64,000 nucleotides of DNA from Candidatus Nitrosocosmicus arcticus (GCF_007826885.1 NZ_ML675578.1:248001-312000), one strand, 5' to 3'. Shown: positions 36,700 to 47,262, counted from the stretch's first letter. Program-made: numbers and translations. Notes: generated by a model from the letters alone, not told the origin.

Positions 36700-37030
36700 T
36701 TACTCTTGTATATCAGAACCATCTAGATACTTTGTTGAAATTTGTTCCTTTTGTATCTCTACATCTAATTCATACTTTTCTGATATCTGATACTTTTTAT
36801 TCAAGATTCCTCCGACTTGAACTAGTTCTATATTAATCGTTATTTTTTCGCCCCATAGAGGATGACTTTTTCCAAATGAATTTTTAGGATTATCGAAATT
36901 TCTGTCAAAGAATTGGAAATAGAGGCTGAGAAGGCAAAGGAAGGATCGACACTATCCTTACCTTCACTTTTCCTTCAGGTTCATAAGTGTGATATTTATT
37001 GTCCAGATCCTTATTAGAATGATGGGCTCA
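36700..37030 (-). pseudogene. DUF2382 partner gene, decayed copy
   Basis: The minus strand reads SHPLWGEKITINIELVQVGG to STKYLDGSDIQE before the stop at 36700-36702. It aligns with the C-terminal unit of the protein at 23642-24355 (IIPLWGEEITV to KYPDGFDVQE). Upstream bases show only broken pieces of the linker and no start codon. It lies 62 bp upstream of the paralogous PRC/DUF2382 gene, the same order as the intact pair. Confidence 0.7.
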
Positions 37031-37063
37031 GGTGTCCTTCTTGATCCTGTTTTACAATCTTAG

Positions 37064-37073
37064 CTATTTATAG
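37064..37073 (+). promoter_or_regulatory. TATA box deciding the ATG at 37094
   Basis: CTATTTATAG centred about 26 bp before ATG 37094 and too close to serve the ATG at 37079. Confidence 0.5.
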
Positions 37074-37093
37074 TATGTATGACATTAAAAATC

Positions 37094-37378
37094 ATGAGTG
37101 CAAATTCTAATTTTACATCTACACAAAAGATACCACAAGAGGCAACACAGCTTGTTAAGTTGACTAAGGTATCCTCACGATATTTGGAAGTACCATCTTT
37201 TAAGGATTCAGATACACATAGAGGATATTTTTGTTATAATTGCATATATTTTATGAAGCCAAATCATTGTGCAGTTGTTACTGATGAAGGTCAAGATGTG
37301 AATGGTAATGTATCTAATGTAATTGCGGCTCATGGTATTTGTTCCCTATGGACACCGAACGAAAAAGAGATTAAATAA
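37094..37378 (+). CDS. small HiPIP-like cysteine protein
   Basis: A 94-residue protein with one cysteine set, FCYNCIYFMKPNHCAVV and, after a linker, HGICSLW. The pattern C-x2-C-x8-C..C is like that of high-potential iron-sulphur proteins and of the second cluster in the protein at 32366-32878. No signal peptide. A redox or metal-binding function is inferred. Confidence 0.6.
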   Translation: MSANSNFTSTQKIPQEATQLVKLTKVSSRYLEVPSFKDSDTHRGYFCYNCIYFMKPNHCAVVTDEGQDVNGNVSNVIAAHGICSLWTPNEKEIK

Positions 37379-37976
37379 AAATCTCTGACCGTAACATAAT
37401 TGAAAAGTTGAAGAATAAAGAATTAGTAACCAATCTTTTGCTCCAGACATGTAAATTCCACTTATGGAAATAGAATGAAACTTTTATACTGTGTGTCCAA
37501 GATTATTGTAAAAAGATAGTTATCTAGAATTCGTCGGGGGCCTCTTTAATTTCTGCTTAATTAGGTTAATTTAACCACTATCCAGGTTAAACAAAGGAGA
37601 TCTATCAGTTCGGCGGAGGTTGATTCCACCATGTTAATCCACAGCCACAATACGTTTACATTTTCTTTTCCTATCATTTTCTTTAACCCTCTAGAATTAT
37701 AATGAGTAGTTATTCTAGCGGGAGTTGCTTGCAATGACAGGTTGATTATTCTTTGCAATAAAAATAGTTTAGATAAAATGACGAATTTCTTTACAAGGCA
37801 GACTGGTGAGATAATTTCCGTAAGAAATTTTATTATATTCAAAAGCAATGTATTAACTGGTCCATAGAACACCGATATTACTATTGTAAGATATAATTTA
37901 ATTGCATGGACATAATAGGTTATAGACCGGATTTTGAGTAAATGAGGTATTCATAATATGTTATGTTAATATATAC
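37379..37976. other. intergenic with one doubtful ORF
   Basis: A minus-strand frame at 37561-37872 (103 codons) looks partly protein-like, but I recognise no family in it and do not annotate it as a gene. Confidence 0.35.
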
Positions 37977-38223
37977 ATGAATACAGAAATCGATTGGAAT
38001 GATGTTATAAAAAAGGAAGCAAAAGGTAATAAAAATCTCGACCTAAGCGTTCAAGAAACATCAAATGGATTGATTTTAGTACAGAGGTATAGGAAACAAG
38101 GAAGTTTTCAGCATTCCTCAGTACAAGGTAGAAAGTTATGATGGTGGAGTTTTGAAATTTGCTATATCAGAGGGCGAAGCGTTAAAAAAGTACAAAAAAA
38201 GATTTGAGGCAGACCAATCATAA
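37977..38223 (+). pseudogene. PRC-barrel protein, frameshifted
   Basis: From ATG 37977 it reads MNTEIDWNDVIKKEAKG and LDLSVQETSNGLILVQ, then loses frame near 38081-38092. In the next frame it continues GNKEVFSIPQYKVESYDGG to FEADQS and stops at 38221-38223. The closest match is the N-terminal domain of the protein at 20761-21381. There is no DUF2382 part, so it was either a short form or is truncated. Confidence 0.8.
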
Positions 38224-38406
38224 AATTAGCATTACCGACTAACTCGTTTACCTTTCAGCATCCTAAAATTTATTTTAAAAACTTGGCTATACGTGGAAAT
38301 CTAGATCATTGAATAGTGGATATATTTTCCCGGATTCTCTATCATTTAATTATCATCCGACCCTCAAATTACTGAACTATTTAAAAATTGATGTATAGTT
38401 AAAGTT

Positions 38407-38733
38407 ATGATAGGAATTTTAATATTAGTTTCACTATTGTTTATACCTTTAGCGAATACAGTCAATGCACAAAACATAGCGGGACCTGGAGGAGTATTTG
38501 ATCAGGCTTCGGATAATAACGGTAATGTATCATTTATTCCGGGAGATGGAAAAATGAATTTTTCAACTGATAATGCTACAGTAGGATCAGAAAAGGCACT
38601 TAACAATACCATCGGGAATACTACTGAATTTATGAAACCTGATTTTGATCCAAGTAAACCCATAGAGGAATATGATACTAATTCTTCTAACTGGAATAAG
38701 ATCGATCCATTCCCTGAGGGAAGAAGTGATTAA
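38407..38733 (+). CDS. small exported protein
   Basis: A 108-residue protein with a signal peptide (residues 1-21, cleavage near VNAQN) and an acidic, Asn/Asp/Gly-rich mature part with several NxT sequons (NNTIGNTTEF). It ends PFPEGRSD. Function unknown; extracellular by inference. Confidence 0.6.
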   Translation: MIGILILVSLLFIPLANTVNAQNIAGPGGVFDQASDNNGNVSFIPGDGKMNFSTDNATVGSEKALNNTIGNTTEFMKPDFDPSKPIEEYDTNSSNWNKIDPFPEGRSD

Positions 38734-39017
38734 TCATTAGATAGAACTACTAATCAATCCACGACCTTTTATCATTTCTAGTCTTAATGGAACATTCTAT
38801 AACAATTATTTATTTAAGCTGTCTCACAACCATGGTATAGGAATTTCAATTTTAGTTTCGATGAATACCGACGCATCATAAATAGAATCCTACAAGTACT
38901 TGTCGGTTATACAATGAATCTTTTTATGAACGAATTCATCGGATAGACCATGAAGGATCGGAGTCTGTATTTTTGTAGTTGTCATGACAGGTAAGTGGTG
39001 TACGATTTTGTTTGGCC

Positions 39018-39170
39018 GTGGTTTCTCACAAGGCAAAAAAGAAGAAGAGAGAAAGGAAGGCAGCAAAGTTAGTAGAAAAGCTTTTGGAGTTAGGAATGTC
39101 CACGGATGACTATAGTCAATCCATCAAAAATCTTAAAGAAATGTATCTTAAAAATAAAAGAAAAGTTTGA
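39018..39170 (+). CDS. small basic helical protein
   Basis: A 50-residue ORF from GTG 39018: a Lys/Arg-rich start (SHKAKKKKRERKAAK) then a helical hairpin LVEKLLELGMSTDDYSQSIKNLKEMYL. Amphipathic and clearly protein-like, too short for confident assignment. Possibly an RNA- or DNA-associated peptide. Confidence 0.5.
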   Translation: MVSHKAKKKKRERKAAKLVEKLLELGMSTDDYSQSIKNLKEMYLKNKRKV

Positions 39171-39297
39171 GTCTATGAAAAGACAATTGAGTACTGTTCT
39201 GTATCAGGATTTTTCAATATTCTTATTGGCATCAAATAGCGTAGTAGCTACCAAACTCTGAGTGTACTGAGGATTTACATTGCTATCCGCATCTATA

Positions 39298-40404
39298 CTA
39301 TATCGTGGCTATGAAACAGCTTAAATAATAATAATTATACGGATATTGTTTTAACAATTCATTCGGATATGGACAAAGATATGAACCCGCAAAAGGTTTT
39401 TCATGCCACCCGTTCTCTAGATTAATACATTGTTCAAAATACTTATTTTTTAGTAACGATGTAGCGCAATCTGCAGTTAGGAGTACGTGTTTATCATTTC
39501 TTTTATCATCATTCTTTGCTTTTTCTATTATTTCTGCCTTCAAATTATCAAATGCATCCAAGTTTTCGGTCATTGCATTTACGTAGAAATCTGCCCGGTT
39601 TACAAGCAACAAGTTTCCTTCACCTACGTTCCGTTTATAATAACTAATTTTTCATGAAAAATTTTGAATGTAGTTAGGTACATTCAATTGGCCGGATGCA
39701 TGAACACAAAGCTGTCCTCGCTTTAAACCCTCATTAATATAATTGGCAATAGCAGTATCTAACTCCTGCTGATCTTCATATAATAAAATTATATGACAGT
39801 TTAAGAAAGGATCCGTCAAGTAGCCATAATTTTTATTACTCACCAAACCATGATGCTCAAGTAAGGTTTTCATTTGTCTTTTGTCGAGTTTATTTAGATC
39901 TTTTGATTCGTATGCACAAAAACCATTTAATGAAATAGAGAACTCTCTCTCAAGGGACTCTTCATAACTAATTAAATCTCTGTTATGCCATTTTCAAAAA
40001 GAGGCTTGGTGTCTTCCAATACCCTTAATACAGTTATTTTTCCACCATCTAACGCCTCGGATTTTTTTGAAATAATTCACTCCACTGTCTCTTTCAATTT
40101 ATCTTTTATTCTATTGATATCAAAAAAGCCGTTCGAGAAATACCATTCAGTAGAAGAGTGTATATTTATCATTCCTTCTTTTATTAGTCGCAATACATCA
40201 AACTTATCTTCAAACTTTGTAGTCATGATCTCTATTGCTTCAGTCTGGGTAGATCATCTGTTATCAACAAAACGACTTCGTTGTTTGATAACCCTTCCTT
40301 TAGAATTCAAAAGCTGCATCTAAATTTTCTTGGCTATTTGAATAAACGGCCATAATATGTTTACCCAATTTTGAGGAGGAAGGGAGCTCCATTTGAGCGG
40401 TCAT
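39298..40404 (-). pseudogene. two-domain MEDS (DcmR-type) sensor, broken
   Basis: About 368 codons. From ATG 40404: MTAQMELPSSSKLGKHIMAVYS begins a first MEDS domain, which loses frame near 40320, resumes as NNEVVLLITDDLPRL and meets further stops and shifts to about 39970. The second MEDS domain starts near 39800 (CHIILLYEDQQELDTAIANYI, RGQLCVHASG). It is cut by one in-frame TGA at 39652-39654 and continues GNLLLVNRADFYVNAM to EKPFAGSYLCPYPNELL. MEDS domains are thought to sense small organic ligands in methylotrophs and methanogens. No kinase or HTH part is attached. Confidence 0.78.
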
Positions 40405-40661
40405 TTTATAATTGTATTATAGACGGAAGTTACTTATCTTTTTTCTAGTTTTATATATATTAGACGTTATCAAATAACGATTAATTCGAGTTTTAAGACG
40501 TCAAAATCAAATTATATAAATTATCAAGCAAAATAAAATAATAAATTTAATTCATGTCAGTGTGATAATTTCCAATACGATACTTATAGAAATGCTTTCA
40601 TTTATCTAACATCTATTTATGTGATATTTTGTGATTATGAGAAATAAAAAAATAAAATAGA

Positions 40662-41105
40662 CTATTGTCCAAATGGGGCCTGTAACTCAGCTCCTCCATA
40701 TGTACCTGCTGCGTTTGGATCTGCATCATCAATTGGTTCTTCGGTTATAATGAATTCGGTATACGTATATGGATTCACCATATGATCTGAAACTTTCAAG
40801 CTACTTCCATCAATTGCTCCTAGACTCAATTTGTAATTTGATCCATCGGCGTCGACCAGCCATGCTTCAAAAACTTTGTCTTGTTTTGGTACAGCGGTCA
40901 AGTTAACTGATAAATCCACAGTCTTATCTTGTGTATCGATTGAGAGTGTCCCTAACTTTTCTGACCCAAACCCCGGTCCTGGGTCCTCGGCTTTATTTAT
41001 GTCCATTGTGACTGGTTCAGCTTTTAATGGCTGAAAATTAGCTGTGGTCATTGAGAATAGAGTAGCTATTACGATTAACACCAAAGTTATTTTTGTTTTT
41101 ATCAA
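40662..41105 (-). CDS. exported anti-sigma-K-like domain protein
   Basis: A 147-residue protein with signal peptide (residues 1-29) and a mature domain resembling the C-terminal extracytoplasmic domain of RskA-type proteins: LSVNLTAVPKQDKVFEAWLVDADGSNYKLSLGAI, then FIITEEPIDDADPNAAG. Archaea lack sigma-K, so this is a fold-level match only. Probably an extracellular beta-sandwich. Confidence 0.65.
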   Translation of the reverse strand: MIKTKITLVLIVIATLFSMTTANFQPLKAEPVTMDINKAEDPGPGFGSEKLGTLSIDTQDKTVDLSVNLTAVPKQDKVFEAWLVDADGSNYKLSLGAIDGSSLKVSDHMVNPYTYTEFIITEEPIDDADPNAAGTYGGAELQAPFGQ

Positions 41106-41303
41106 TGAAATTAAATATCATACAAAACATAAATAGTTAGTAGATCCCTAACTTATCGATTCTCCCATTGTCAAAATCTTAAGACCTATTATCATTATTA
41201 TTAAGTAACCCTATCCACAATTGTAGTATCAAATTATAAATTTTCTTTTACTGATCTAGACTATCAATTTACAAAAATATCAAATACTATTCGTATAATG
41301 ACT

Positions 41304-41900
41304 TCACAATATTAATACTGCCGCGCTAATTACTGTTGTCCACATACCATCTTTATTTCCTGCAGCTGACTGGGTGAAATTTTGTGTTTTATAAATTTTT
41401 CCTGATAGCTTCCATTGTTCTTCATTTTGATCCCAAGTAAGGGTTGGATCTGTGGGTAATCCAATTGTTGTGGCAAGCATTTCCATAGCCAAATCCTCTG
41501 CATAATCTCCGGCCTTTACAGCCGTCTCCCCAGTTGAATGGTGCTCTGATAAATATCCATATTGAGCATCATCCGCTGGTCTGGCTAAGCCAATGGATGC
41601 GGCAATTAGTCTGTTTGGCTCATTTGTGGATGATCTCGCCATTACCGTAAAAACAATTTGTCCTGGTTTCAGATATTTTCTTCCCTCTTCTTTATTTACT
41701 ATCTTGCATTGTGGTGGTTTGATACTAGATACCGATACAAGATTTAGATCGCTTATTGAAGCATCACGCAAGGCAAGTTCAAAACTTGTGAGATAATCTT
41801 TGTGGGTGCCTCTACCTTTAGTAAAAAACATTATCTTTGGAAGATATGACATAGGATTTGACAAAGGTATTTTTTTGCTTGATTCATGTTTTGCATCCAT
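41304..41900 (-). CDS. pdaD: pyruvoyl-dependent arginine decarboxylase
   Basis: A 198-residue proenzyme that cleaves itself between S58 and S59 ([10 protein letters not shown]) to make a pyruvoyl group, then converts arginine to agmatine. The flanking family signatures are [43 protein letters not shown] and [12 protein letters not shown]. Agmatine feeds polyamine synthesis and, in archaea, agmatidine of tRNA-Ile. The N-terminus carries about 18 extra residues. It is not linked to other polyamine genes here. Confidence 0.92.
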   Translation of the reverse strand: MDAKHESSKKIPLSNPMSYLPKIMFFTKGRGTHKDYLTSFELALRDASISDLNLVSVSSIKPPQCKIVNKEEGRKYLKPGQIVFTVMARSSTNEPNRLIAASIGLARPADDAQYGYLSEHHSTGETAVKAGDYAEDLAMEMLATTIGLPTDPTLTWDQNEEQWKLSGKIYKTQNFTQSAAGNKDGMWTTVISAAVLIL

Positions 41901-42172
41901 CTCTAGACAAATTGTGTAAATGATAGGTTAAAAACATGATTTATTAATTACAGCTTACTAAAATGTATGGAGTTCTTGGGCAAGAACGCCATTGTCGTAT
42001 CAACATCGGTGTAATTAAAATTCAAAAAATTACCATTTGATTTTCTGCAAATTAGGTTTTAGCGTTTTAGACTGAGACGTCGAAGTGTATAGTTCAAGTC
42101 AGAAACATAGTCGCAAGACTTTTTTACTTGATCACCTTTGACCATCTTGTTTTTTCTGCAAAGAAAATTTTT

Positions 42173-42180
42173 GTATAAAT
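42173..42180 (+). promoter_or_regulatory. TATA box of the dead receiver-reductase gene
   Basis: GTATAAAT about 23 bp before the GTG at 42199; the promoter outlived the reading frame. Confidence 0.45.
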
Positions 42181-42198
42181 ATTCTTATCAATGCTTCC

Positions 42199-43908
42199 GT
42201 GTACATTCTACTAGAGGAATTTGATACGAAACCAGCAGTTCTGATAGTGGATGATAATCTACAAATGTTAAAATCAATGAAACGTCATTTAGACCGACAA
42301 TATTGTAATCTATTTCATATATTATTACCATAATCTGGTCACCAGGGTCTTGAAATAATAACGCAGCTAAAGGCACGCAATGATATTGTCGCATTATTTA
42401 TAGTTGACTAGAGGATGCCTCAAATGACTGGTGTGGAATTCTTGAAAAAAACTATGGAATATTTCCTGATGCAAGGCGGGTGTTGCACACCGATTATGGT
42501 GATACAGATTCAATTATGCCGTCAATCAATGAAGTATAAATTGATATTACTTAACCAAGCCTTGTGAACCTCCTGAAATACATCTTTACGTGCTTTAAAT
42601 GATATTCTTGATGACTGGAGGTCTTCTATAGCCCACCATTTGAAGGCATTAAAGTTATAGGTATAGTATGGTCTCCGATCTCACGAAATAAAGGAATTTC
42701 TGGCTCGAAATGGTATACCTTATCAATGGTTTGATATAGAAAGTGAGGAAGCTCATAGATTAGTTTCTTCTATTAATTTCACCTATTCGAAACATCCTAT
42801 AGATTACAATTCTTTACATTTCCCTATCATTATATTTTCTAATGGTTCATACATTATTGAGCCAACCAATTCACAAATAGCCGAAAAAATTGGTCTTAAA
42901 ACACATCCAAATATGACATTTTATGATTTACTGATAATAGGAGGAGGTCCAGCTGGATTGGTTGCCGCTGTATACGGTGCGTCTGAAGGTGTGCATACAA
43001 TATTAGTAGAAGTACAGCACCTGGAGGGCAAGCTGCTGCAAGTTCTAATATAGAAAACTATCTCGGGTCTTCGTCTGGCTTGACTGACTATAACTTGACC
43101 CGACGTGCTGCGGCGCAAGCCATAAAATTTGGTGCAGAAATTCTAAATCCTCAAAATGTCAAAATGTCACAGGATAAAAGTTAATGGTCAGTACCTAATA
43201 GCTACGTTCACGGATGGAAATGAAATAAAATACCATATGATGCTAATTGCTTGCGGAGTAACATATCGTAAACTTGATGATGTTAGAAATATTGAAAAAT
43301 TGACCGGAGCTGGTATATATCATGGATCTCCCATCGTAGAGGCATTACATTGTAGAGGACAGGGCGTTTATATTGTTGGAGGCACCAATCCTGCAGGACA
43401 GGCCGCAATTTATTTTTCAAAATATGCTAGAACGGTAACGTTACTAGTGGTTTCTGATACCCTTACCGAAAAAATGTCCCCATATCTCTTCCATCAAATA
43501 AATGAACCCAGCAATATCAAATTGCGGTTGAATACAGTAGTAACTCAGGTTAGTGGTGAAAGTAAACTAGAGTATATTACTATTGTGAATACTAAAACAA
43601 AGGAACAACAAACTGTTCCCGCTGCAATACCCTTCATATATATCGGTGCAGAGCCCAATACAGACTGGCTTAATGGAATAGTGCTACGAGATAGCCATTG
43701 CTTTATTCTTACTGGATCGGATTTGTATAACAATGAACATCCACAAGATTTGATAATGGATCCTCACCCTCTTTTATTGGAAACGAATGTCCCTGGTATA
43801 TTTGCAGCCGGAGATGTTCGTCGTGACTCGATTAAAAGGATCGCTTCTGCAGTGGGGGAAGGGGCTACGGGTGTCCAGTTAATCCATCCATATTTAAAAA
43901 AGGTGTAA
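42199..43908 (+). pseudogene. response regulator-thioredoxin reductase fusion, broken
   Basis: About 570 codons. From GTG 42199 a receiver domain reads AVLIVDDNLQML and LFIVD; a stop follows immediately after the phosphoacceptor Asp, then RMPQMTGVEFL. Several shifts and stops run to about 42660. A linker region (YQWFDIESEEAHRLV) leads into the FAD-binding LLIIGGGPAGLVAAVYGA, then more shifts near 43010-43150. The last 250 codons (43156-43908) are open, with the NAD-binding VYIVGGTNPAGQAA and the C-terminal GIFAAGDVRRDSIKRIASAVGEG. Once an electron-transfer flavoprotein controlled by phosphorylation; now unlikely to work. It is convergent with a histidine kinase. Confidence 0.88.
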
Positions 43909-43957
43909 ATAATTTTACACTGCCTAAGAGCAAATGGATAAGTGATAATCTGAACTC

Positions 43958-46129
43958 TTAAAAATCTAAAAATAAACTAAAACTAAACGTGGCGCCTTGA
44001 CCATGCTTATTGTTACTACCCCAGATATTCCCACCATGAGCCTCAATTATATTCTTTGAAAGATATAAGCCCAATCCTGTTCCTTGGAATGATCTTGAGG
44101 CGAATTTTGTAAAAAGCCTTGAGAGCATCTCCTTATCAATTCCTATACCATTATCTTTTATAGAAACAATTACAAATGGTTCTTTTTGATCATTTTTATC
44201 TGTAATAGTGTTCTTCTTTTCAACAGTTATAGATATAATTCCTTCATCTTCTGAAATGAATTTAAGAGAATTTTCAATTAGATTATAGATCACTTGACCT
44301 ATTTTTGTTTTATCGGCGTTTACCAAATATTCTTGATTAAATCTATGATCGAATTCAAATATTATATTATTGTTCTTATCTCCTTTCTTAAGCTTATTTT
44401 CAAAATCCTTAACAATATTTAAAATCAAATGATTTAGACTAAATTTTTCTTTTTCACATCTAAATAATTTACCCTCAATTCGAGTTACATCTAAAATTTT
44501 TTCAGTTAGAATTTGTAATTTCTTTGAATCGTTAATGACTATATCAAGCAATTTCCTTTGTTCACTATCTTTTAATTTATCTCTTACATGTTCTGTTAAA
44601 CCAATGATGGGTGTTATGGGTGTCCTTAACTCATGAGCAACTATATCTATAAACTCCTTTTGCATTTTATCATGGAGTTTAAGATGGTCGTAGGCCTCCT
44701 GTAGTTGATCATACATTTCTGATTGATTCCATAAATTATCAAATATCGATACATATGATAGTGCAGTGGATTTACTTTCGATAAATAACGATAAACCTAC
44801 TGCATGCACAAAACTGTCATTTGAATCGTCTTTTATTTCTATTAACATAGTTTTTTCTCTATCAAGTATGGTAATTCGAATTATGTGTCTAAACTTGGAT
44901 TGCAAGCTCCTGAATTCGATGTGAGGACAGTTTAATTTTATTTGCTTAATGGTGGTTTGATTACTATCTTTGATTTCGTTATGAAGGAATTTCACTTTTA
45001 TCCCTTTTGATGCCAATTTGTCTAAAATCTTGAGAATTCCAACAGCTTCAATCCTAAAAAACCCATTGTCAGACGGGACTATTATCAATACCTCTCTTTT
45101 GACATTTTTTATTGAATCAAACATTAATTTAAGAGATTCTTTTGAATCGGGAATTATCCTGGTGTTACTATAATGTCCGTTCTCTATATCGTTAATTCTA
45201 TCTTCAGCTTCAATGCCTGATTTCCATGACTCCTTGAAGATCATATTGTAGTGATTAAGGTACAAGGAGTCATTACTGCTTAGTAGATTAGTGACCATTT
45301 TTCCATTTTCCATTTTTTCAATCGTAGAATTTAGCATTTTATCACTTAACGCAAAACTTGGTAGGGGTACATTATCTACATGACGCATCTTAATCCCTTC
45401 CTCTAAAAAAAGTTTTGCTAAACTAGCTTCGTCCTTATTACTAATTGATGCAATCCATTTAATTCCCTTATGATCTCCGTTACTATGTTTTCTTAATACT
45501 TCCTTATACGGTCCAAAAAAATCGTTATAGATCAATTGCATCCCGCCTGTAGTAGAACAAATATACATTTCATTAGACTTTTGAGCAAGTTTTATGATCC
45601 TTTTTGAAATTTCATTTCCATCTTCTAATATTTCTGTTTTGATTGGCTCTATGCCTTCTTCTATTTCTCTTATTTTAAGGTCAGCAGGTATTGAATTTTT
45701 CCAGAAGGTATCAAAAATGTATTGCTGTTGTTCCACAATCTCTTTTTCTTTGCTATATAGTAATTGATTTAAATATTGTTTTTCTTGTAACAATGATGTT
45801 CCTACAAATTCTGATTCACTCACAGCGATAGCTCCTTTTAGTCCATCCAAGTGCCTCAATTCATCAACATATTGTCTTAATTCTTTACAATAACGAATAT
45901 TATCTTGAGTGATCTCGGCAATAAATCTTATTTTCACCCCCCTGGTTCTTGCTTTAATGTAATTGTCTTTGTAAACACTAAATTCCATAACAATGTATGG
46001 TCCGTTTTTATCCGTACAAAGGTCGAGTTTTATTTTGGCATTCTGAAGTTGCTTTTCCCCGTATGAAACGGTATCTTCGATACCGCGTAAAATCTTTGTA
46101 TTTTCAGGAATAAAACTCGTGTCACTCAA
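43958..46129 (-). CDS. large sensor histidine kinase
   Basis: A 723-residue soluble kinase. The first 470 residues form a multi-module sensor with three similar units around residues 10-110, 170-280 and 330-440, reminiscent of TrmB/PLD-like effector domains (ARTRGVKIRFIAEITQDN; LASKGIKVKFLHNEI). A coiled linker follows. The H-box has H499 in VAHELRTPITPI. The ATP domain has N in NLIENSLKF, G1 in KDNGIGID and G2 in FQGTGLGLYLSK. No membrane segment, so it senses a cytoplasmic signal. A shorter protein at 50469-51575 shares the sensor but lacks the kinase. Convergent with the dead receiver-reductase fusion, its likely former target. Confidence 0.9.
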   Translation of the reverse strand: MSDTSFIPENTKILRGIEDTVSYGEKQLQNAKIKLDLCTDKNGPYIVMEFSVYKDNYIKARTRGVKIRFIAEITQDNIRYCKELRQYVDELRHLDGLKGAIAVSESEFVGTSLLQEKQYLNQLLYSKEKEIVEQQQYIFDTFWKNSIPADLKIREIEEGIEPIKTEILEDGNEISKRIIKLAQKSNEMYICSTTGGMQLIYNDFFGPYKEVLRKHSNGDHKGIKWIASISNKDEASLAKLFLEEGIKMRHVDNVPLPSFALSDKMLNSTIEKMENGKMVTNLLSSNDSLYLNHYNMIFKESWKSGIEAEDRINDIENGHYSNTRIIPDSKESLKLMFDSIKNVKREVLIIVPSDNGFFRIEAVGILKILDKLASKGIKVKFLHNEIKDSNQTTIKQIKLNCPHIEFRSLQSKFRHIIRITILDREKTMLIEIKDDSNDSFVHAVGLSLFIESKSTALSYVSIFDNLWNQSEMYDQLQEAYDHLKLHDKMQKEFIDIVAHELRTPITPIIGLTEHVRDKLKDSEQRKLLDIVINDSKKLQILTEKILDVTRIEGKLFRCEKEKFSLNHLILNIVKDFENKLKKGDKNNNIIFEFDHRFNQEYLVNADKTKIGQVIYNLIENSLKFISEDEGIISITVEKKNTITDKNDQKEPFVIVSIKDNGIGIDKEMLSRLFTKFASRSFQGTGLGLYLSKNIIEAHGGNIWGSNNKHGQGATFSFSLFLDF

Positions 46130-46694
46130 TAATTACCTTTAATTAAAATACAATATATATTCGCAATTTTAGGGAAAGTAATAATGAATGAAATTGCACT
46201 TATCAAGATAAAAGCATCCTTTGACTAACTTTTCACAATACTTGTTAAAAGGTTAGCAATTAGGCAAAACAAGATAACTTTCATTTGATAGCCTTAAATC
46301 CTACGATTTTAGAGAGAAGACCGTATTGTCATATGTTGAGAATAATTGATCCAAATAATTTTAAATTGACTTCCTCGCCGGGAATTTAGCTTAAATTGAC
46401 TCATTGGGATATCCTAATGGTTTTCACCCAACGCGCCGTGTGTACTGGTCCATACAGTAATTGTGCTTTTTATTGTACCATAAAACGATGAATTTCGTTA
46501 AAGTTGATTGTGCAGGAAAATGGATCTATCATGCTTGCTAAACTTGAACCAGCTATTAACAATATTCGATAACTACGGAACCTAGGAGTTCAGATTTAAT
46601 CTACCACTTTTTGTTCATGCCTCTACCAAAAGAGGCTTGGCATAGTGATTGTGGAAATAGGAGATAAAATGTTCTGGTATTCCTGTAAATTGGA
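46130..46694. other. intergenic with dispersed repeat copy 3
   Basis: No gene seen apart from the repeat at 46398-46453. Confidence 0.4.
46398..46453 (+). repeat. dispersed repeat, copy 3
   Basis: Begins GACTCATTGGGATATCCTAA; shares the GACTCAT start and most of the following 45 bp with copy 1 at 1611-1666. Confidence 0.5.
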
Positions 46695-46787
46695 TCAATC
46701 TAATTTCTTTACCACGTAAAGGTAATAGCCCCTTCTACTAGACACTTCATAACGGTACACGCCTACAATTTTGTCATTATTCGACAA
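46695..46787 (-). CDS. small peptide or gene remnant
   Basis: A 30-codon frame from TTG 46787 reading NNDKIVGVYRYEVSSRRGYY and ending VVKKLD. Protein-like and strand-rich. A TATA-like box lies about 40 bp upstream on the minus strand. Could be a genuine peptide or the end of a lost gene. Confidence 0.3.
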   Translation of the reverse strand: MSNNDKIVGVYRYEVSSRRGYYLYVVKKLD

Positions 46788-46799
46788 AATGCCCCTCTA

Positions 46800-47262
46800 C
46801 TATGCTATAGATGGGGATAATTAATATAAAAGACTATCAGCAAAACCGATGTTTTTTAATTATGAGTTGGGGTTTGATTTACCCTACAGGCAATAACCGT
46901 TTACACCTTTAAACCGGATTTTATTTACCATCGTATTCTAAAACCTATGAATTGATTGAGTTCGAATTAATTTGAACTTGAAACGTCCCTACATTGTCCT
47001 TTCCTCTTATCCATCTAATTTTGTTTAAAGTCCTATTGATTTATTTTGGAGTTTTTAATGTTTACCAACCCACCATCAATACTAATGCAAAAGTGTACAT
47101 TCCTTGTGCTTGAGCCGCATCCGATTCTACGGTAAGAATTTTGGAATGCTGTAATACTAAAATTTTGATCCAACAAAGGTACACGTCCATCACCATGAGC
47201 TTTAATTGTTCTTAATTTCATCAAATAAAGCAATGAATTATTGTTTCACACTAATAAGGTTA
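46800..47262. other. intergenic, no gene seen
   Basis: The AT-rich run at its end includes the promoter of the ParA-type ATPase. Confidence 0.4.

Noticed and set aside
37561-37872. Minus-strand 103-codon ORF
   Set aside because: Partly protein-like but no family recognised and no promoter seen; may be an old remnant.
39652-39654. In-frame TGA in the second MEDS domain as selenocysteine
   Set aside because: The upstream domain is clearly broken in other ways and no selenocysteine insertion element was seen, so a simple nonsense mutation is more likely.
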